DNA of 22,213 nt, taken from Flavobacteriales bacterium (GTDB taxonomy: Bacteria; Bacteroidota; Bacteroidia; Flavobacteriales_D; Sanyastnellaceae). Position numbers and translations under genes: made by a program. The stretch is taken from positions 1 to 22,213 of the forward strand of contig CANGVZ010000003.1 in the NCBI GenBank assembly GCA_947457285.1. The letters run 5' to 3'. This document shows positions 8,138-18,300 of the stretch, in pieces (the first letter of the stretch is position 1; each line of letters starts with the position of its first letter). A model generated the notes under the pieces. It was given only the letters and a program-made list of their open reading frames with translations, was not told the origin of the DNA and did no database searches.

Positions 8138-9070
8138 TTAGAAGAATCGTGGTGAAACGTCACCTTTGTTACCTTTTCCAAAGTCATAACCAATCATGAG
8201 TTCATGGCTGCCAGATGTATATCTTCCGATATCACTGGTGACGTAGTCATAGGCGTAACCGAACTTAAGTTTGTTATTTACTTCATATTGTACAAGAGCT
8301 CCAACCGCATCTTGCCAGCGATACATTGCACCGACCCAGAATCGATCGTAGAACATAAAATTGGCGGTAAGATCCATACCGGGAGGCGCGCCATTTACGG
8401 CTTTCAGAAGGATTGTTGGTTTGAATCTTACATAGTGGTTGATGTCCCAAACATATCCTGCGATAAGGAATCCATGTATACGTTCTTGGTTGTCGGTGAA
8501 ATTGGGAAGCTCTCCTTCCAATAATTTGTTTTGTAAGAGTCGCGGAGTGCTTAAACCTACATACCATCTTTTGCTATACCACATCGCGCCAAAACCGAAG
8601 TTAGGGAGGGGTTTGGTAGAAATATTAGCGGCGAATGCCTGGTCGTCGGCGAGAAACGGGTTGAGGTCTAACAAATTTGCGCTAAACAAATTGACACCTG
8701 TTTTTAACCCGAAGGCGAGCTTAGACTCTTTGAAGAAGATGCGATAGCTGATATCAGCGAATACGGAAGTTTGCTTTACTGGTCCGTGTTGGTCGTTGAT
8801 GATACTACCTCCAATGCTGATATTTTCCTTTCTCAATGGTGAGTGGACGGTGACAGTTTGGGTGATAGGTGCACCGTCAAAGTTGACCCATTGAGAACGG
8901 TGGATACCAACCATACTTAATCTATCGGCACTTCCTGCATAAGCTGGATTGATGCTGAGTATATTGAACATGTATTGTGAAAACATCGGGTCTTGCTGAG
9001 CACGACCTGACAGAGTGTGAATACACGCCGCAGCTACAAGGAGTATTAAATGAATTTTTCTCTTCAGCAT
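8138..9070 (-). CDS. PorP/SprF family type IX secretion system outer-membrane protein
   Basis: It is a predicted outer-membrane beta-barrel of the PorP/SprF family. Members next to giant adhesins, such as SprF beside SprB in Flavobacterium, are needed to secrete or retain type B C-terminal-domain clients. The 310-residue product has a signal peptide cleaved near residues 24-25 (SGRA before QQDP). It is followed at once by the family hallmark QQDPMFSQYMFNILSINPAYAG, beginning at about residue 25. Alternating amphipathic strands run to the C terminus (GYDFGKGNKGD). The ATG at 9070 lies 4 bp after the stop of the 4319-residue gene, so translation is probably coupled. The position between a type B client and a PorE-like protein argues for a dedicated client partner. 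The family is certain; the client pairing is inferred from gene order. Confidence 0.93.
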   Translation of the reverse strand: MLKRKIHLILLVAAACIHTLSGRAQQDPMFSQYMFNILSINPAYAGSADRLSMVGIHRSQWVNFDGAPITQTVTVHSPLRKENISIGGSIINDQHGPVKQTSVFADISYRIFFKESKLAFGLKTGVNLFSANLLDLNPFLADDQAFAANISTKPLPNFGFGAMWYSKRWYVGLSTPRLLQNKLLEGELPNFTDNQERIHGFLIAGYVWDINHYVRFKPTILLKAVNGAPPGMDLTANFMFYDRFWVGAMYRWQDAVGALVQYEVNNKLKFGYAYDYVTSDIGRYTSGSHELMIGYDFGKGNKGDVSPRFF

Positions 9071-9074
9071 GTGA

Positions 9075-9350
9075 TTATCGTTTTAAGTAAACAAATCCGC
9101 GGAATGCATCTTCTCCATTGCCGAGGTCAAGTATGTAGTAATAAGTAGACACAGGTAGATTTTCACCAAGCGTAGCTGGGTGCGAAGAGCGGCCGTCCCA
9201 ATCGCTTAGATACGGTGCGGCTTCAAACACTTGAGCGCCCCATCGATTGAAGATTTTCAACGAGTGATTTGGATAGCTCTCGAGGTTAGGTATTACGAAT
9301 GTATCATTGACACCGTCGCCATTTGGTGAGAATGCATCAGGAATTTCTAC
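9075..9350 (-). other. Type B T9SS C-terminal sorting domain of the giant protein
   Basis: The last 91 residues match the gliding-motility-associated C-terminal domain. The hallmarks are PDAFSPNGDGVNDTF, then LKIFNRWGAQVFE, then WDGR, then LPVSTYYYILDLGNG, and the final GFVYLKR. Known members direct passage through T9SS and, unlike type A domains, typically depend on a PorP/SprF-family partner. One is encoded immediately downstream. Confidence 0.93.
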
Positions 9351-12300
9351 TGTTAAGCAGTCTTCGAGTATATAGACTACCGTGTCGGTTGTAATTCCAC
9401 AAACTCCGTTATCGACAACCCATACAATGGTGCTGGGCACATCAACAAGTTCTTCAATGATTTCGCCGAGAGATATCACCTCTGCGTTTGCATCGGTGCT
9501 ATCACTGATTACTATTGGGCCTTCTACTATTGTCCACCATCCATTTGCTGGAAGTGGAGGATCGGTTGCGTTCAGGTTGAATGGTTGGAATCTATTTTCA
9601 CAAATGGCATCACTTTCACCTGCATATGCTGCTGGTAGCTCTGGGTCGTAGACAGTGATGGTGATATCATCTGATGAAATTCCGCATGCACCATTATCGA
9701 CGGTCCATGTGAATGTATTGGTGCCGTTTTGGAAACCATATACAATGCTTTCATGGAATGTTTCATCGGTGAATGTGTAAACATTATCATTGAAAGTCCA
9801 CAATCCTTCTGCGAGGCCAACAGCGATGCTCGCTTGCATGATGAGTGAATCGGGAGCGCCGCAGAAGAATAAATCATCTCCTGCAAAAGCAGCAGCAATC
9901 GTGGCATCGTTTACATATACAGAAACGGTATCACATGTTACAGCATTGGCGCAAGCTCCGTTGTCGATGCACCATACAAAGAGATGCTCATTGAGAGGAA
10001 TATCTGTGATAGATGTATTGGGGTCGCTTGGATCAACAATAGTTCCTGTTGGGTCAAAGCTAATAGCAGTCCATGTTCCGAATGCTGGGAATAGAGGTTC
10101 ATTAGCATTCATTACAGCATCTGTGAGATCAATACAGAATTCTTGATCAGGTCCAGCATCAGCGTTTGGCGAGAGTGGATTATTGATTTGAACAATTACT
10201 GTATCGGTAGTTGGGGCGCCGCAAGGTCCATTATCTATTGTCCAAACGAGTGTGTAGATACCGATTTGCAAGTCTGAGATCGTTGCATTCGGATCGTTGA
10301 GATCTGAGAACGTTCCACCAGTTATCGCACCATTTGGTCCGATGGCACTTTCAATCGACCAGAATCCAACACCAGGGAATACAGCGGCATTTGCATTGAG
10401 GATGGTGCTGCTCTCTGGAGAACACAAGAAGATATCTTCACCTGCGTCAGCGGCGGGGGCGGTATTGTCATAGACGAATACCTGCACATCATCATTTGAG
10501 TTATTATTACATGGTCCGTTGTAAATCTCCCAGTTTACTGTGTGAACGCCAACAACGAGATTGCAGAGATCACTATTAGGATCTGTTGGATCTACAAAGC
10601 TTGGTGGAGCAGTGGCACCATTTCCATTTATTGAAGACACTACTGACCAAGTACCTGTTTGTGGGTCTTCAGGGGCCTCTGCATTCATTGCGATACAGTT
10701 GATCGGAGTACAGGTGAATAAATCCTGTCCGGCGAAAGCTGTTGGAGCATCTGGTAAGAATACTCTTATTTCCATGGTATCGGTAGTGATAGCATCGATA
10801 CATGGACCATTGTCGATGGTCCAAACGAATACGTTGGTTCCGTTACCAAGATTAGAAACTGCAGTGTTCGGATTGTTAGGTTCTGCGATTGTTGCAGTTC
10901 CTGAAACGAGTGTCCAAGTGCCAATAGCGGGAACAATTACATCGTTTCCAGCCATAACCGTGCTGGTGGTTGGGAAGCAGAGTTCCTGATCTGGACCAGC
11001 ATCTGCGGGAGGCTGATTTTGATCGTAAACATAAATGGCTACATCATCAACTGGATTTGATCCGCAAGAACTATTGTAGAATGACCATGTGAAAATATTA
11101 ATACCTACAGCAAGATCAGTTACTGTCGTGAATGGATTATTGATATTGGTGATCGTCGCACTTCCTTGAGTAATGTTCCAAGTTCCAAAGCTTGGTACAT
11201 CAGCTTCATTACCGAACATAGTCACTTCACTTTGTGGAGTACAAATGAATTGATCTGGTCCTGCAAGAGGAGCAGTTGCTTTAGGATCGAAAACTCTGAC
11301 CACAACGGTATCAGAAGTGATTCCATTTGGACACACACCGTTGTTGACTGTCCATACGAAGATGTTTTCACCCACTTGGAGATTGGTCATTAATGAAGTT
11401 GGGCTATTTAAGTCACCAATAATAGCTGGTCCTTCGATGACTGTCCAAGTTCCAATGGCGGGGAATTCTGCAGAAGATGCCGCCATGTTTACTTCGGTAG
11501 TCGGCAAGCAAAGCTCGATATCTGGTCCTGCATCAGCATCTGGTGTATTCTCGTTGTAGATAAATATGGACATTACATCGAGTGTAAGACCGCATGGGCC
11601 GTTATCGATTTGCCACATGAAAATGTTTTCACCGACGGTGAGACCATTGATGCAAGTATTTGGATCATTTGGATTTTCAATTTCACCAGTACCTGTGATG
11701 AGGATCCATGTACCTACTGCGGGTTCAGAAGGAGCGCTCGCGCTCATGCAGTGTGTGCTCACAGGAGTACAATAGGAAGCATCTTCACCGGCATTTGCGA
11801 TAACTTCATCTGGATTGAATACTGCTATCGTGATGGTATCGGAGGAGTTTCCGCAAGCGCCATTATCAACAAACCATACGAAGGTGTTGAATCCGATTGG
11901 CATATCAGTGATCGCAGTGGTAGGAGATGTTGGATCAACGATAGTTCCACCGCCATCGATATTGGTCCAGAGACCTGTAGCAGCAGCCGTTAGAGCACTT
12001 CCATTAACAGTGGTGCTATTTGTTGGCAAACAGAGCTCTTGGTCGGGGCCAGCATCAGCCAAAGGATTTTGATCGCTGTACACTCGAACCTCAACGATGT
12101 CGCTTGTAAGTGAGTTGTCACATGGCCCGTTTTGAATCGTCCATTGAAGAATATTCACACCTTCTGCGATATTGGTGATTACTGTATTTGGATCAAAGAT
12201 GTTATCTATATCGGCACTACCTTGAATGATTGACCACTGACCAACTGCTGGGAATGTCACAGCATTGGCTTCCATCTGGGTTGATATCAGCGGCGTACAA

Positions 12301-15300
12301 AGCTCCTGATCCTCACCCGCGTCAGCAGGGAGTTGTTCGTCCGGGAAAATGTAGATACAAACTTGATCTTCTGTTACTGGCTCACAAGGTCCATTGTAAA
12401 CGGTCCATAGGAAGCAGTTTTCACCAACGGTCAAATCAGTGATAAGCGTGTTTGGATCATTAATATCTGCTATTGTTCCTGTGCCCGCTACCAATGTCCA
12501 AGTACCTACTCCTGGTGTTGCAGGAGTGAGGGCCGCAAGGTTTGTGGAGCTCACAGGCTCACAGAATTCTTGATCAGGTCCAGCAGAAGCTTCAGGAGCG
12601 TTAGGATCAAATACGAAGATTGACACTTGATCGCTTGTGATGGATGGATCACAAGGTCCGTTGTCAATGGTCCATTGGAAAATATTTTCACCTTGAGGGA
12701 GATTGGTGATTGATGTTGTAGGGCTTGATGGATTTGTGATATCGCCTCCTCCAGAGATGAGTACCCATTGGCCAGACGCAGGGAAGATGGGTGCATTGGC
12801 CGCCATGTCAACACTATTAATCGGCAAGCAAATTTCTTGATCTTCTCCGGCATCAGCAGCGGGTTGATTCTCATCGTAAATAAATATTGAGATGTAATCA
12901 ATAGTTGGCACTTCACAAGGTCCGTTGTAGATGGTCCATGAGAAGCGGTTTTCACCGACTACGAGTCCACTAATGTTTGCATTCGGATTATTCAAATCAT
13001 CAATGGTTCCTGTTCCAGTAAGTCCTGGGCCAACTTCGATCGCCCATGTTCCGAGACCTGGGATTTCAGGTGTGTTGGCCTGCATCGTGTATGTACTCAC
13101 AGGAGTACAGAATGATGCATCTTGTCCGGCGTCAGCTTCTGGTGCATCGTTATTGTAAATAAACACAGACACTTCGTCAAAGGTGGTTCCGCAGCTTCCA
13201 TTATTAACAGTCCATCTAAAGATATTTTCACCTTGCGGCATATTCGTTACCGAGGTGGTAGATGAAGAAATATTGTTAATCAATCCACCACCTTGTACAA
13301 TAGTCCATTGGCCAATAGAAGAGCCTACAACAGCCGAACCGACGAGTGTTGTAGATGTAGTTGGTAAACAGAATTCTTGATCGTTTCCTGCAAATGCTGC
13401 ATCTTGATTGCTGTCGAATACATTGATTGTCACACAATCGGTAGTGAAAGGAGGATCGCAAGGACCATTGAGAATATTCCAACAAAAGACATTCGCGCCG
13501 ACACCTAGATTGGTAACTTCAGTGGTTGGACTAGTTGGATTGACAATGGTACCAGAGCCACTCAGCAATGTCCAAGTACCTGTTGCAGGGAATATCGCAT
13601 TGTTTGCAGAAATTGTTGTTGTTGTCTGTGGTGTACAAATATCCTGGTTTGCACCTGCGTTTGCTTCAGGCTGCGATTCTTCGTACAAGAAGATAGACAC
13701 AAGATCGGATGTATTTGTAACTGGGCAAGGGCCATTGTATACAGACCAAGAAAGAATGGTTTCTCCTACTACGAAGCCTGATACCGTGGCATTAGGATTA
13801 TTGATATCAGAAATGCTTACACCAGAACCACCAGCAATGATTGTCCACACTCCAACGCCAGGAACGGCGGGAATGGTGGCGTTCATGATAACGCTAGTGG
13901 TAGGTTCACAGACATGAATATCAGCACCTGCGTTTGCGGCGGGAGCATTGTTGTCAAAGACTCTGATTTCAACCTGATCAGTTGTGATGCCCGCAGCGCA
14001 TGGACCGTTATCAACTGTCCATCTAATGATATTGATTCCTACTGCAAGGTTTGACACTGTGGTATTCGGATCGTTCACATTTGCAAAAGTTCCAGAACCT
14101 TGAACGAACGACCATGTGCCAGATGCAGGGAAGATATAGTTGCTTGCTTGCATTACAACAGAAGTATTCGGTAGACAGATCTCTTGATCAGCACCTGCAT
14201 TGGCAATGAGGTTGGTATTGTCAAATACGAAAATTGAAACAAAGTCTGTTGTTATTCCATTAGGACATGGTCCATTGCTGATTGTCCAACTGAAAATGTT
14301 TTCACCTACTGGCAGATCTGTGATTGCTGTTGTTGGGCTCGTTGGATCTACGATGTTTCCACCGCCTGCGACAAGGGCCCAAGCACCCGTTGCAGGGAAC
14401 GTGAGCGCGTTGGCAGCCATGGTTGTGTTCACGGGAGCATTGCCTGTAGAACATAATTCTTGATCTGCTCCTGCGTTTGCGTTGGCCTGATTTTGATCGA
14501 AGATGAAAATGCTTATGTCATCTTGAGTTATAGGGCTCAAGCAATTTCCATTGGAAACGGTCCAACGCAGAATTGTCTCACCTACTGTCAATCCAGTGAC
14601 GTTAGTTGTTGGATTGTTTGGTGTAGTGATATTGGCGGAACCTTGAACTACAGACCAAACACCAGATGCTGGGAATATTAAGCTGCTGCCTTGGACAGTG
14701 GTGCTTGACGTTGGTGTGCAGAATTGTTGGTCTGCCCCGGCATTTGCAATAGGATTATTTTGATCAAACATCCATATGCTTACACTATCAGTTGTGAGTG
14801 GTGCTGCCAAGCAAGGACCATTGTAGACTGTCCAAACGAGGATATTTTCTCCAACGGCGAGGTTCGTAACAACAGTTGAAGGATTATTGACATCAACGAA
14901 GGATCCACTTCCTTGAGCTACTGACCATGTGCCGAAACCTGGGGTTAGGACTGGAGCAGCAGCGAGGGTCACAGTATTTTGAGGAGTACATATAGTCTGA
15001 TCTGCTCCTGCATTGGATTCACCCTGTGCGCTGTTATAAACTATAATGCTTACATCATCTGATGGCGAACCACAAGTTGAATAGTTTACTGTCCATCTAA
15101 AGATGTTTACACCGATAGAAAGTCCGCTTACCGTGGCGTTTGGATTATTGATATTGGAGAATGTTCCAGTGCCCTGAACAACGCTCCAGGCGCCGATTCC
15201 TGGGAATACCGCTGCTTCAGCGGCAAGTGTGGTAGAGGATGTTGGTGAACATAATTCCTGATCAATTCCAGCGTTTGGCTGTGCTGCTCCACCGTTGAAA

Positions 15301-18300
15301 ATAGTAATGGTGACTTCATCGAAAGTCAAAGCATTTGCACATGGGCCATTTTGCACGGTCCATCTGAACACATTAGGACCGATGGACAGACCTGCGACTG
15401 GAGAAGCAGGATTTGTTGGATCAACGATTGTTCCTGTTCCACTCACGAGTGTCCACGTTCCAGTAGAAGGGAAAATGGGAGCGCTTCCGTTGAGTGTTGT
15501 AGATGTAATGGGTGTACAAAGATCTTGATCAGGCCCAGCATTTGCTGATGGACTTGAAGAAGAGAAAACAGTGATAACGACATCATCAAAGGTTGTCTGA
15601 GAACCGCATGCTCCGTTAGTAATTGTCCAGCGGAAGGTGTGCACTCCAACAGGAAGATTCGCAATTGTAGTTGTAGGATTGCTGATACTTACAATCGTTC
15701 CACTTCCAGATACGAGAGACCATTGTCCTGTACCTGGGAATATGGCGCTGTTTGCAGCCATTACAACAGATGAAGCAGGTGTACAGATGCTTTGATCTGG
15801 ACCAGCATTCGCCACGGGAGCGTTGGAATCAAATACAAAAATGCTGACCTCGTCGAATGTAACACTGTTGGTACAAGGGCCATTGCTGATAGTCCATCTA
15901 AAGATGTTTTCACCTATCGACAAACCTGAAACGGTGGACGTGGGTGAAGAAGCATTTGAAATAGTACCCGTTCCGCTGATGAGCGTCCATTGACCTGTTG
16001 CGGGGAACAGAGCATTGTTTCCTTGAAGCTGTGTTGTGAATGTTGGTGAACACAAGTTTTGATCAGGTCCTGCATTTGCTGCTGGTTGATTTCTATCAAA
16101 AATTAAAATTGTTATTTCGTCAAAAGTTTGATTTGGAACGCAAGGTCCATTGGTAATTGTCCAGCGGAACACATTTGCTCCAACACCTAATCCGGTTACT
16201 AAAGTTGATGCACTGGTAGGGCTCACGATGTTTGGCGCGACAGGCCCTGAAACCCATGTCCACAGACCCGTTGCAGGGAAGATAGCATTATTGGCAGTGA
16301 GTGTTGTAGAGCTCACTGGTTCGCAGAAACTTTGGTCTGCACCTGCGTTTGCCGCTGGTTGAATATTGCTAAATACAAAAATAGAGACTTGATCGAATGT
16401 TACTGAAGGATCGCAAGGCCCGTTGCTAACGGTCCATCTAAAGATGTTTTCTCCCACAGCAAGTCCAGTCACCGCTGTTGTAGCGCTTGTGGGCGATACG
16501 ATGGTTCCAGATCCTTGTATTAATGTCCATTGCCCTGTGGCTGGAGCGATAAGTGCGTTGCCTGTAAGGGTAGTGGATGTAGCAGGTAAGCAAATGTTTT
16601 GATCAGCACCAGCATTTGCAGCGGTCTGATTTTCGGAGAATTCTGTAATGACGATTTGATCAACAGACGGTGCAGCGCAAGGGCCGTTGAAAATGGTATA
16701 ACTAAATATGTTGGTACCGACTCCAAGGTTGCTTACGAGGGTGGTGGAAGCATTTGGAGTGGCAATAGTACCTGATCCACTCACGAGAGCCCACTGTCCG
16801 GTGGCAGGGAAAGTGAATGGTGTTCCTGTTAATGTCAAAGGTCCTTGTGACGTACATGCGCTGAAATCTGCACCAGCATTTGCAGGCAGTTGAGCATTAT
16901 TGAACACTACAATGGTCACATCATCAAATGTTGATGAAGGATTACAAGGTCCATTATTAATTGTCCAACGAAGAATATTCGTTCCAATTGAAAGTCCGCT
17001 AACTGCGGTGGTTGGGTTAGTGGCACTGGCGAAGACAGCAGTACCTTGAACGATGCTCCACGAGCCTGTGCCGGGGAATATTACACTATTCGCTGCAAGT
17101 GTAGTAGACGGATTGGTTGAACACAATTCTTGATCAGGGCCAGCATTAGCTGCTGCTTGTGCGCCAGAGAAAACGAATATTGACACTTCATCAAACGTCA
17201 CTCCATTCGCGCATGGACCGTTGTTAACTGTCCATCTAAAGATATTTTGTCCAACACCTAAATTATTAATAGCTGTAGTTGGAGACGAAGCACTTACGAT
17301 GGTGCCGCTTCCTTGGATGATGGTCCATTGGCCAGTTCCAGGAGCCACAACAGAAGAAGCGCTCATGACGGTATTTACAGGAGCAATTCCGGTGAAACAC
17401 AAGTTTTGATCAGGACCAGCATTCGCACTTGGTTGGTTTTCGTCAAACACGAAAATGGTCATATCGTCAAAGTTCTGACCTGCTGGACATGGTCCATTTA
17501 GTATGGTCCAGCGGAATACGTTTGAGCCGATTCCGAGACCAGAAATACTCGCATTGGGCTGTGATGCATTTGCAATGGTTCCGGTTCCGCTCAAGAGTGT
17601 CCATTGTCCGGTTGCTGGAGACGTTACCGCGCTACCTTGCATGGTATATGTGCTTGTTGGTGTACACAATTGTGCGTCCGGTCCAGCATTGGGCGGTCCT
17701 TGATTGTTATCAAAGATGACTACAGTAACTTCATCAAACGTAATGGTACCGCAAGTTCCATTATTGATGGTCCAGCGGAATGTATTTGAGCCGAGACTCA
17801 AACCAGTGATTTGAGTCGTTGGGCTATTTGGAGATACTATTGTTCCAGTACCGCTTACTAATGTCCATAATCCAACGGCAGGGAATGTGGCATTGTTAGC
17901 GGCCATTGTAGCGGACGTGATTGGCAAGCAGAATGACAAGTCTGGTCCTGCATTCGCAGCAGGAGCATTATTATCAAACACGGTAACGCATACTTCATCA
18001 AAGGTTGGCGCTGCACACACACCAGTATTAATGGTCCATCTGAAGCAGTTGATTCCAACACCTAATCCGGTAACGTTGGTGATAGGTGAAGTAGGGTTGC
18101 TAAATGTGCCGCTTCCAGACACCACGGTCCATTGTCCAGTGGTGGGGAATATGGGGCTATTTCCGGTAAGTGTGATGCTCGATGTAGTATTACAAATACT
18201 TTGATCCGCGCCGGCATTTGCAGGTGTTTGAGCAGCAGGGAAGACCGTAATGGTCATTTGATCACTTGTCAAGACAGGCGTGGCACAAGGACCATTATTT

